Position numbers and translations under genes: made by a program
Assembly (NCBI GenBank): GCA_030248135.1
Contig: JASANC010002909.1
Location: forward strand, 1-31,371
Direction: 5' to 3'
Length of the DNA stretch: 31,371 nucleotides
Source: Theristus sp. LFF4_11
Lineage: Eukaryota > Nematoda > Chromadorea > Monhysterida > Xyalidae
Notes under the pieces: generated by a model
Seen by the model: only the letters and a program-made list of their open reading frames with translations
Told to the model about the DNA's origin: nothing
Databases searched by the model: none
Shown here: positions 23,401 through 31,371 of the stretch, in pieces
Layout of the letters: the number at the start of each line of letters is the position of its first letter
Position numbering within the stretch: the first letter of the stretch is position 1

Positions 23401-26400
23401 TCCTAATCCTAAACCTAATCCTAATCCCAAGTGAAGCCTTTTTAACAAAGTGAAAGTGCCTTGATTGACAGCTTTGTTGAAGAGGTGAAACATTGGGATC
23501 AGGGATCAGCTCCAGCTCCGGTTTAGCTTTGTAGTTTTACGTTTTCAGAGCATATTAGAGGAAAATTTTTCGAATTTAAAAAAAATCGGCATTTTTTTAA
23601 TCACTTTTAAAAAAATTCATTTTTGTTTAACAACCCTAGAAAGAACGTTTTTTTGTTATAAAATGCGCCAATTGTTTTTCGAAAAAAGCGTATGTACGCA
23701 CAGGAGCTTCAAGTGCTTGCTCGCGGCTTCTGCGTCAGCCGGCCTGGTAATCATCAAAATCCCATTGAACGTTGCTCACCCTTTTATTTCGAGTGTCCGT
23801 CACCGCCGCCGTCGTTTTCTCAGTCGGTCCTAGGCAATTATGACAGATTGATCGCAGACGCCGGTAATGATATGATCCCGTTCTTAATGAAGAGTTCTTG
23901 TCTGATGACTGCACGTGACATCGCATCGAACTATTTTTACACCACGCAGAAAAAAATTGATCATGCACTGCATTCTGCACTGCATATTAAAAAATGTAGT
24001 CAGTCTGTCAGTGCATGATGCAATTTTTTTCTGTGAGTGACCTTATCTAACAAGCCTCCAGTTTAAACCGACGCCCCATTATTTCATATTCCTCCTAATC
24101 CTATTTTGCAAAGTTAAAGCGGCGCAAGTTGATTTTGCAGGCAATTTTGCGCCGGGCGGATTCTCTGCGGGTGGCGTTTCACAGGGTAGCCGTGGTGGCG
24201 ATGCCATTGGTGGCGCCGCAATTGGCGGTGGCACTGGTCGGTTTCATCGAGCCGTTTTTTTTGTGTTTTATACCGAGCGTCGAGTAAACACGGCAGCTTT
24301 TTCAGGGCGTAAGGAACGCTCGAAATTGAATAAAAAAGTTGTTCAAATACCCAATTAATTGTGTGCCAAATTTGACGTGTTTTTTTACCAGGTTTCTCTT
24401 CGTGCTATTCTGTTGATTCTTTCTCCTTTGGGAATCACAATTGGGAATTATCTAAGCAAGCGTTCTTGAAAAACAGCTAGTGTAGCACTAGCGTTGGTAA
24501 AAAAACCGTTTTTTCATTGCCAGGAAAAAACGGTTTCTTTAAAAAACCGGTTTCTTCTCCGTTTTAAAACCGAATGAAACCGAATTTTTCCTGGTTCCTA
24601 AACTTTTGAGAACTTGGCACCTTGAGCTCAAAATTGGAAATACATCAAAATAGTGGTTTTGAGTTTTACGCTGTTTTGGGCATACAACTAGGGTTGGCAC
24701 AGGAAAAAAACGGTTTCTTTTCCGTTTTAAAACCGGTTTTTTCCAGTTTTTTTTGAAAAAAAGAACCGGTTTTTTACTTTAAAAATTTTCAAACTTCGTG
24801 GTCAAAAATCACAATTCTTCGTTTGATTTATAAAATGTAAAATTATATTTTTGAAAAAACGGTGCAGTGAACTGTGTCGAACTGAACTGGTGAAGCATCA
24901 TTTTGCAGAAGCTTTTGTGGCAAGGGTCAAGTGAAATACGATGAAGACAAGGTGACTGCTAAACTATGAGTGCATATGCAGACTGACTGACGATGTTGTC
25001 GATTTGCAAACGGTAACTGATGAAAGGCTCGTGTACTATTCCGGCCCGCGAAATTCCGGCCCGTAGAATTCCGGCCCGCTCATTCCGGCCCGAAGAATTC
25101 CGGCCCGAAGAATTCCGGCCCGGAGAATTCCGGCCCGGAGAATTTTCGCCAGCAAGAACAATATTAAACCACACGAAGTGATTTTTGGCAAATAAATTCT
25201 TGTGATTTTTTATTTTTGTTTAGAACTTGCTTGCAGTGACTTGTTGTAGGTTCCTAATCCTAAGCGAAGCCTTTTTGATAAGGTAAAAGGGTCACAAATC
25301 CTGTTCATGATAAAAAATTTAAAAATTTAGTTGTAGTTTCTTTTTTCCAAAAGGTTTCATTTTCCAAAAAAGCAAACAGGACGAACATCATTGAAAATAC
25401 ACTGTAACATGTGAACATCGATATTTTTATTTTCTTATTTCATTACCAAAATCACTTCGTGTGGTTTAATATTGTTCGTGCTGGCGAAAATTCTCCGGGC
25501 CGGAATTCTCCGGGCCGGAATTCTTCGGGCCGGAATTCTTCGGGCCGGAATGAGCGGGCCGGAATTCTTCAGGCCGGAATTAGCGGGCCGGAATTGTACC
25601 CCCCCGCTGATGAAATGTTATTTTTCGAACGCAATCCGCTCCGGTTTCACTATGCAGTTCTGCAAATCTCGCCCCCTAATCGGGGTCAGCTATCCGGTCT
25701 TCTTGCAACCGTCCCTCCCCGCTCCCCACACCTACACGGTCACTGGCCAATCTTTGTTTTCAATTTATTGAACGTGCTGCCCTGGAAACCAATAAAAGCG
25801 AAATTGGTTTGATTTGAAACAAAAAATTGGGTAGCATTGGGTGGCAAAAAATAGCAAATTTGGTCGGTTGTATGCCAGAAAACAGCATTTTACGCTGCTC
25901 AAAATCACTAATTTTGATGTATTTCCTATTTTGAGTTCAAGATGCCAAGTTCTGGAAAGTTTAGGAGCTGGGAAGCATTAACGGTTTTAAAACGGAAAAG
26001 AAACCGGTTTTTTCCTGGCAATATAAAAAACCGTTTTTTTACCAACCCTACATACAACCGACCCAATTTGCTATGTTTTTGGTTTTAAATCAAATCAATT
26101 TCGCTTTTAAAAAAGTTGCACCACAAAATACAATTTTTGATTAACAATTTTTATGATTTCTGCATTTTGACTGAAAATTCTAGGATGCAATTTGCATCTT
26201 TTTGAGAAAAATCCGATGCAAATTGCCAAAAAAAGATGCAAAATGCACCCATTTGGATGCAAAAACATAGGTTGTCTGCATCTGCACTTAGTTTAGCAGT
26301 CACCTTGTCTTCTGTATATATCCACAGTTCACTGCACCGTTTTTTCAAAAATATAAAGAAAGGATTTATGACTTTACGAAAGGTATCTGACTCCTTGGAC

Positions 26401-29400
26401 AATACTAAAGCATGGTTATATATTCACAGATCACATGATAATCACATGTCATCTACTGCTCTCTCCTCAACAAGCAAAGAAGGAAAAGCAGCTGACTTCA
26501 AAAAGTAGTAATATGATCACGGAGGTAAATTGTCATTTTTGATAATTTTTCATTTTATAAATAAATCGAAGAATTGTGATTTTTGACCACGAAGTTTAAA
26601 ATTTTCAAGGTAAAAGAAAACGGTTTTTTTATTTTTTCAGGAAAAAACTGAAAAAGGTTTAAAACGAAAAACTGTTTTTCCCATGCCAACCCTATGTGGG
26701 ACTAATCCCGCCTTGATGGAGAATACAATGACTGCTTTATTTAATTTGCCGTGTTTAGTGACATGAATTCGTACCTGGTAGTGACATGAATTCGTGTCCT
26801 GGTCTGACCGTCTGACTGAAGACAGTGCATTCTGTTCGTAAGAGAGTAACACACAAATGAACAGACCGTTTCGATCTGAACACAGTGCATTCGTAACCAA
26901 ACTGCACAATATAAGCAGACACGTGTTGTGCAACATTACTGCATTCAGAACCGACTGCACTGTTTTCTTTCAGACGTACACTTTCAAATTTGCTTGCACG
27001 TACGCCCGCGCGTGCAATTTCGCATGCAATGCAGGTGTGCCCGCCTGTCCTGTGCGTTTGTTTGAGACCACCATTAGATTGATATTGAAACGAAAAGCGA
27101 AATAAAAAGTGGTGCACGGTATTGGGGCCGAAAGGTTTGTGTTTTCAAGCACAGGGGGCTCGGCACAAGGCGGCGCAGCAATTGGCGGTCACGCTTTTCC
27201 GGGTTACGTGACGTCTGGCCAAGCTGCACCTGGCACTACAGGCGGTTATTCTGGCGCTGGCAGTCTACCAGGTTGGAGAAAGCATAAGCACCTACATGCA
27301 GAGTACTCGAAGAGGTATCTTTGCATTGCATCAAGCCAAGTTTTCTCTGTCCGCAAGAATAACTGCAACAAACTCAATATCTTCTGCTCAAAATGAATGG
27401 CCTCAGGCCTTCAGGCGAAGCACTTGAGTGATCAAACATTGCGTTCAGAGCTCAGTTGATTTAGTTTGTCTGTCACACGGTGTGTGTGGTCAGTGTGTCA
27501 GTGTAAGGTTGTTAAACAGAAACCACAATTTAAAAAAATAAGTGAGAAAAACAAATTTTGATTTTTTTTAATTTCGAAAATTTTTGGAAAGCTTAAAAAA
27601 TTCTTTGACATTACCTTATGAAACCCACAGCAGGATTTTGGACCGTTTTATCGATTGGTTTCAGGTTTGAACAACTTTTGGAATGAAGTTGTTCAGCGTC
27701 GCGAAGCTTTGGCGTAACATTTCCGATGCAGCCAAGGTGACATTTCACTTTACACAGGTGAATTCAGAGCGTCCGAGCTGTACCGTCTGCAAGCGCTACT
27801 TTGTTTGGTTGCTGTTACGCGTCGTTTCGTGGCGTCGTCATCATAATTCGTCGAATTTCAAGCCGTTAGCTGTTTTTCAGTTGAGCTGGAGTGATAACTA
27901 GTGGCGTTTTGACTGGCGTTTTAGCTCAAAGCTCAAGAAAAGGCATGATATCGGTTTGGAAAAGGGTTAAATGAAGTCTCAGGAACAAAATCTAGGAAGT
28001 GCCGCGGGGCGCCTGAGAATGTTAAAATAAAAATGCTGATTTTCTGAATTCGAATTTTTTTCCCCAATATGCTCTACAACCGTAGTGCGGTGTGCGTCAA
28101 AGATGTATGACTATTGACAAAGAACAAGAGCAGCAGCAAAGTTGGTTGTTGTTGTCAGTGTCGGCCACGACGCAAGACGCAATCATACGCCAGTGTCCAT
28201 TTGCTGACGCCATTTACAATCCGTTGACGGACAGTTGCCAGTTGCGGCATGGCGTCGTCGGATGTGACGATACGACGCAGACCCAAACGCAGTCTCGCTC
28301 GGCCCCGTCTCCGTCCCGACCTCAGTTCGGTAAGCTCCTATGGTATTGTGTCCATAAATTTTTCGTAATCTGTCGCACACAGCACAGACACACCAGAATT
28401 TTAGTTTTATTCGCTTCTTCACACTTGTTTACGTATCAGCCAAAACTAAAAGTCCGGTTTGCAGTGCATGAAAAGTGCATGGTTTAAAGCGATTTCACGA
28501 CTATTCGATCTGGCGCGTTTTGAAATGATCTCTGATTCATGATGCTTGGGTCGAACTAGATGTCAAAACATAGCCATCTGGCGGGTTTCTAGTCTCAATG
28601 ACATTTCATTTTTTCAATTTTCTAAAATGATTTTGGTTTTGGAATCGGAGGAAATGAGTTTGGAGACGAATGCAGTGGTGCATTCGAAAGGCAAACTTGT
28701 TGAGCTGGTGTTTTTGTCTGCAGGGTCAGTAACCGTCGGTGGCAGTTCGTTCGGTGGCAGTTCGTTTGGCAACGGCTTCGCGACGTCTGGCCGCTCCACG
28801 CCCGGATTCACGGCGAACATTGTTAACGGAGGTAGTTCACTCAAAAAGCACGCCATTGTTTCAGTTTTTAATTGTCTTTGGATGGCCCTGATTTTTTGGC
28901 TTTTTGAACACAAAATTCACAATTCGCAGAACAAAGACTTGCGGAAGAAGAAAAAACGGGATCGGTGATCAAAACATTTGATCACCAAATAAGAAGTTTG
29001 CACCAAAAAAACAATGAATGTATTGGTTAAAATCAAATTTTGACATGCTCTGTAATCTGTGAAGCGAACGAAGTGAAAGGTTTGAACATTTATCATTATT
29101 CAGTTTATGATTCGCTGCTGCAGGCGTCAGATGCGCTGGAGTGCCCTTGTACCATCGTTTCTCGTTGGATTTGTTCAACCAGTGCCCCACAGAGTATCAC
29201 GTTTGTTATCCGGGCAACGCGTTCACAACTGTGGCGGTTGGTGGAGTTGGATAAATTTTATTAATTTTTTGTATTAAAATTTGTTGATCTGAATCTGAAA
29301 ACTGAATATTGGATTTAATGGCGACGGCTCGATTCCGTGAGAAGTGCCGTGATTGTGTGATTCAGGTTATTTTTTGAGTCAACAGCCAGTTAGCTGATCA

Positions 29401-29664
29401 ACCTTCTACTGTCGTGTTTATTACTTTTCAGTTAGTGCTTCTCTTTTGCAGACGTGTCCCTCCGGTCAGTACTTATTCGCATCGCAGTGTTTACCAGCGC
29501 ATCAAGTTCCAGGCTGCCTTATTTCGCGATCATTTCCATCGTTTCAATCTGCCCCGTTCTTCTTTTCGCAATCCGTGCCAAACTATCGTTCGCCGTTTGC
29601 GAATCAATTTCAAAGCGCCATTTTAGCAAATATATTCGACACGTTTGCACAGTATCGCGGTTGA
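20381..29664 (+). CDS. cbdA, right-arm copy: secreted protein with two CBM14 domains and Gly-rich inserts (8 exons)
   Basis: Exons proposed: 20381-20464, 23704-23863, 24141-24236, 27155-27271, 28159-28329, 28724-28831, 29124-29236, 29452-29664; 1062 nt, 353 residues, in frame throughout. Exon 1 is a signal peptide (core AVALLALVVCLHALLA). Exon 2 has C1-x13-C2-x6-C3 with the aromatic SPFYFE between C2 and C3. Exons 3 and 4 are Gly-rich (GGAAIGG repeated). Exon 5 has C4-x13-C5-x8-C6. Exon 6 is Gly/Ser-rich (GGSSFGGSSFG). Exons 7 and 8 encode a complete domain, C-x16-C-x6-C-x11-C-x10-C-x8-C, matching the peritrophin-A pattern. Junctions between exons 2 and 7 are all phase 1; those after exons 1 and 7 are phase 0. 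AATAAA lies near 29980. Chitin binding is expected from the family; the tissue is unknown. The donors of exons 2 and 3 and the C-terminus are the least certain parts. Confidence 0.72.
20565..21278. mobile_element. H1 copy in the spacer, one end lost
   Basis: One terminus, TAGGGTTGTTAAACA, is intact at 20565. The body matches the other H1 copies, including the Cys-x2-Cys text (ERPSCSVCKRYVVW, in the frame covering 20802-20999). The far end stops inside the terminal repeat, about 140 bases before the palindrome junction, near AAAACAACAAAAATG. It lies in cbdA intron 1. Confidence 0.7.
21768..22509. mobile_element. H2: mirror copy, right arm
   Basis: This is the same element, 742 bp, with termini TAGAGATGTCAAG and ACATCTCTA and GTACGTAC on both sides (21760-21767 and 22510-22517). 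It lies in cbdA intron 1 between two H1 copies. Confidence 0.75.
22667..23638. mobile_element. H1: hAT-like non-autonomous element, right arm
   Basis: The 972-bp element has termini TAGGGTTGTTAAA and TTTAACAACCCTA and is flanked by the exact 8-bp direct repeat GAAAGAAC (22659-22666 and 23639-23646). An 8-bp duplication plus T/CAGGG ends is the signature of the hAT superfamily. On the minus strand its middle encodes a broken RPSCSVCKRYVVW-like text with Cys-x2-Cys, possibly the remnant of a BED zinc finger from the parent transposase. It sits in cbdA intron 1. Confidence 0.8.
23704..23863 (+). CDS. cbdA exon 2: first half of CBM14 domain 1 (C1-C3)
   Basis: The acceptor is TGTACGCACAG before 23704 and the chosen donor is G|GTAATG at 23864, which fits phase 1 of exon 3. 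A weaker phase-0 donor lies at 23827 (GTCCTA). The open frame runs on to 24018, so intron retention would still be translated. The acceptor is only 65 bases from the end of an H1 transposon (22667-23638). Confidence 0.7.
24689..26050. mobile_element. H3 inner: mirror copy, right arm
   Basis: It is flanked on both sides by CATACAAC (24681-24688 and 26051-26058), an exact 8-bp duplication, and has TAGGGTTGGCACAGG and ACCAACCCTA at its ends. Confidence 0.75.
25026..25606. mobile_element. M2: mirror copy, right arm
   Basis: The 9-bp duplication CTGATGAAA is at 25017-25025 and 25607-25615. The outermost bases read GGCTCGTGTAC at one end and GTACCCCCCCG at the other, and the inner arrays match the left copy. 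Confidence 0.7.
27155..27271 (+). CDS. cbdA exon 4: Gly/Ala-rich cassette
   Basis: This exon is 39 codons long, phase 1 on both sides, with acceptor CAAGCACAG and donor G|GTTGGA. It encodes GSAQGGAAIGGHAFPG followed by more Gly, Ala, Thr and Ser. It shares GGAAIGG with exon 3 and LGGHATGG-like text with cbdB exon 5, which suggests these exons arose by duplication. It can be skipped without a frameshift. Confidence 0.65.
27504..28075. mobile_element. Diverged H1-related element, right arm
   Basis: This is the mirror of 13533-14095, beginning TAAGGTTGTTAAACA. It contains the longest surviving open text of the family, 72 codons at 27683-27901, with KLWRNISDAAK ahead of CTVC, which is compatible with the start of a BED finger. 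Confidence 0.55.
29124..29664 (+). CDS. cbdA exons 7-8: complete CBM14 domain 2 and C-terminus
   Basis: Exon 7 (29124-29236) and exon 8 (29452-29664) join at GTGGCG|ACGTGT, giving AFTTVATCPSGQYLFASQC, a textbook CBM14 centre. The intron is 215 bases. After C6 (VPGC) come about 48 residues rich in Ser, Phe and Gln, ending FAQYRG and TGA. A phase-1 donor overlaps the stop (CGCG|GTTGAA), so a further small exon near 30002 is possible. Confidence 0.75.
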
Positions 29665-30348
29665 ATCCTTCATGTTTTGAGTTTTCTTGCTGTTTGCAGT
29701 TGCCAAACAAACTGAAAATTTCAAAATACTTTTTGATGCTGCAATTTTATTATTGTGAAATCGCGTTTGATGATCCATGTTTCCTTTCTCCAGTTGCCGA
29801 TCTGTTCCTTTTCGAGTACATTGTTCATGTGCCAAGTTCATTTGGTTTTTTCCCCGATGTTCTCTTTTGTGCGTTTCTGGTGTACAATGTATTTCTCTGT
29901 TTGATTGTAAAATTTGTAATCTCAGTTTCTTCTGCAGTGCTAAAACTTTTGTGTTTAGATGTGTTGAGTATCTTGATCGTAATAAAAGTGTTTTTTTGCA
30001 GTTGAATGGGGAATTTCAACTTCCTACGGTTGATTGAACAATCCGGACAATTCACGATTGTCTCATTTGTTAGTACAGTAGTCCGTCTGAACAGTGAACG
30101 CCGTGAGGTGACGCAATTCACTGTGGTGATGCGCATGAATGCAAATAGCACACGCCACCAGCACCACGCGGTGCACTGGTGTGCCAGCGGTTTGCCTTGT
30201 TCCGGTGCAGCTTTAAACCGGCGCGCAGCATTCGGTGTGCAACCCGAATTGCATTTCATGTAACGGAAACTGAACTTTGAACGCTAGAAACAGATCTGAA
30301 AACTCACTACTGGCTGGAGCGACTGCGACTCGAAAAGGCCGGTAAACG
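29665..30348 (+). promoter_or_regulatory. cbdA 3' region and presumed cbdB promoter, right arm
   Basis: It contains an AATAAA at about 29980 (candidate cbdA polyadenylation signal). The rest leads into the cbdB start codon. I see no clear TATA box. The mirror interval is 11261-11942. No further gene is supported, although frames up to 144 codons are open on the opposite strand. Confidence 0.35.
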
Positions 30349-31371
30349 ATGGAGGAGTTGCGAAATTACAAACTCCGTGCAACATTGGCTGTTTCTGTAT
30401 TGCTGTTAATCGTCACCCATCGTTGTCATGCTGTCCCTTGGGTAGGATATGAGAATGTTTTGGTTCTGTTTAAGTTTCGTTTGACAGGGCACGTTCACAA
30501 TTTTTTATCCCACTAATTGCTCTGTTGGCCTCAAGTGAAGAAATCTGGTTCGAAAGGTTCTCAGTTGAGTTGAGTTGAGTCTCGGGACCAAAAGAAAGAT
30601 CAGAGTGACTTGCAGGCGCTTGCAACGCACGCTGTTGACTTCTGCCGGAATCGTCCGCCCGGCAAGCACTCGGTTGCAGTTGCTGTTGCTCGCACGACGT
30701 GCACTGTGTTCTATTACGTCTGCGACACGGCGACGCACCAGCAAACCACCAGCGACACTGTGCAGAGTGTTGTGTCGGAAGTTAGTGCGATGTTGCGCTC
30801 ATAAAACGTGTGCTTTTGTGATGTTGCGGTGATTGTGAGTTGGCAAACACACTGGCACGCGCATTTGTTTCGGCGCTTAGCCCCTTGCCTTTTCACAGCG
30901 TGCGTGTGTAAATCACCGGTGCTACACCACGTTGTGACCACGTGTGAACTGTTTCATCTGTTTGTATTAATGTGGATTTATTCAAACGTGTCCGAACTAA
31001 AATGACGTCATTTGCTTTAAAAATGCCCATTTGTCAAAATACAGGCAATAAAATAACAGTTTGGTGTGACTGATTCGACATTCACCATTTGTGCACGGGA
31101 AGAAATCGGCTAAACGGAAAGTCTAGTTTCCTGTGAACGACAAGCGCGTGTTTTGTGGCACATGACGTCATTTCAGTGGGACACGTTTGAAAAATAGGTT
31201 ATAATTGCAAATCAAGGTGCTTTTTTCACTTGCCGTTTCAATTCAGGGTTGCTGCAATGAAAAGATGAAAAGTGTTTTTTGTTGTGAGTGACTAGACTGG
31301 AACACACGCCGTGTTGGCTAAACTGCTGAGTTTTCACAGAAGTTTATGTTTTAGGTAACAACAACGCAGCC
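30349..31371 (+). CDS. cbdB, right-arm copy, 5' part (runs off the window)
   Basis: Exon 1 (30349-30441) encodes the signal peptide and ends TGG|GTAGGA, phase 0. Exon 2 (30604-30780) encodes C1-C3 of CBM14 domain 1 and ends GAA|GTTAGT. Intron 2 fills the rest of the window and contains a small inverted-repeat element; the window stops within two bases of the acceptor of exon 3, as judged from the left copy. The sequence is nearly identical to the left copy, with one coding difference visible in exon 2 (Lys here, Asn on the left, in the stretch after RPPG). The 683 bases between cbdA and this ATG presumably hold its promoter. Confidence 0.75.
30982..31190. mobile_element. Small inverted-repeat element in cbdB intron 2, right arm
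   Basis: This is the mirror of 10418-10626, with the same two TGACGTCA cores. Confidence 0.5.

Larger units (their letters stand above)
24489..26694. mobile_element. H3 outer: mirror copy, right arm
   Basis: It is 2206 bp long, the same length as the left copy, and is flanked by TGTAGCAC and TGTGGGAC. A short open frame (about 26370-26508, ending ADFKK) lies in its unique part; I do not recognise it. Confidence 0.65.
21421..31371 (-). repeat. Right arm of giant inverted duplication
   Basis: This is the mirror of 10237-19973. The inner junction is where both arms leave the shared motif around GGTCAAA (21421 here, 19973 on the left). The outer end is cut by the window. It holds exons 2-8 of cbdA and the first two exons of cbdB on the plus strand. 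Scattered substitutions separate the arms; for example one residue changes near the start of cbdA exon 2 (Ala here, Thr on the left) and one in exon 5 (Ile here, Val on the left). Confidence 0.95.

Noticed and set aside
23340..23450. CCTAATCCTAA-like repeats, also near 5590-5645 and 16320-16345, resembling telomere repeats
   Set aside because: The units are irregular and embedded in the H1 element or other dispersed repeats; they do not form a run of TTAGGC or TTAGGG.
29454..30005. 183-codon open frame overlapping cbdA exon 8
   Set aside because: It is out of frame with the CBM14 cysteines (TCPSGQYLFASQC), which decide the reading frame.

Overview
The window looks like nuclear DNA of an invertebrate animal. 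Coding exons are short and interrupted by GT..AG introns, intergenic DNA is AT-rich and full of DNA transposons and satellites, and the only recognisable genes encode secreted proteins with type-2 chitin-binding (peritrophin-A/CBM14) cysteine domains, which are typical of ecdysozoans. A nematode is my guess, but nothing here fixes the species.

Layout. Bases 1-7000 are repeats: hAT-like fragments, G/C-tract minisatellites, a ~149-bp satellite (about 2480-3940), an element with perfect 143-bp inverted ends (4019-5063), and a Mutator-like miniature element with tandem repeats in its ends (6171-6867). From 10237 to the window end lies a giant inverted duplication: left arm 10237-19973, spacer 19974-21420, right arm 21421 to at least 31371. 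The outer arms are almost colinear base for base; the inner arms have drifted.

Genes. Each arm carries two tandem paralogous genes in the same orientation, here called cbdA and cbdB (my labels). I rebuilt them from splice sites, exon phases and cysteine spacing. Both share one plan: signal peptide, first half of CBM14 domain 1 (C1-C3), glycine/alanine-rich exons, second half of domain 1 (C4-C6), a Gly- or Ser-rich linker exon, a compact CBM14 domain 2, and a C-terminal tail. The right-arm cbdA is complete only because its signal-peptide exon lies in the unpaired spacer (20381-20464). The left-arm copy has no such exon and is 5' truncated. The complete cbdB is on the left (minus strand, 11260 to 7289); the right cbdB runs off the window.

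The introns, above all introns 1 and 3 of cbdA, are packed with non-autonomous transposons whose target-site duplications can still be read: hAT-like elements with 8-bp duplications (one nested in another) and Mutator-like elements with 9-bp duplications. The proteins are probably secreted chitin-matrix components (cuticle, eggshell or lining). Whether the palindrome is genomic or an assembly product cannot be decided from one sequence, but the two arms do differ at scattered sites.
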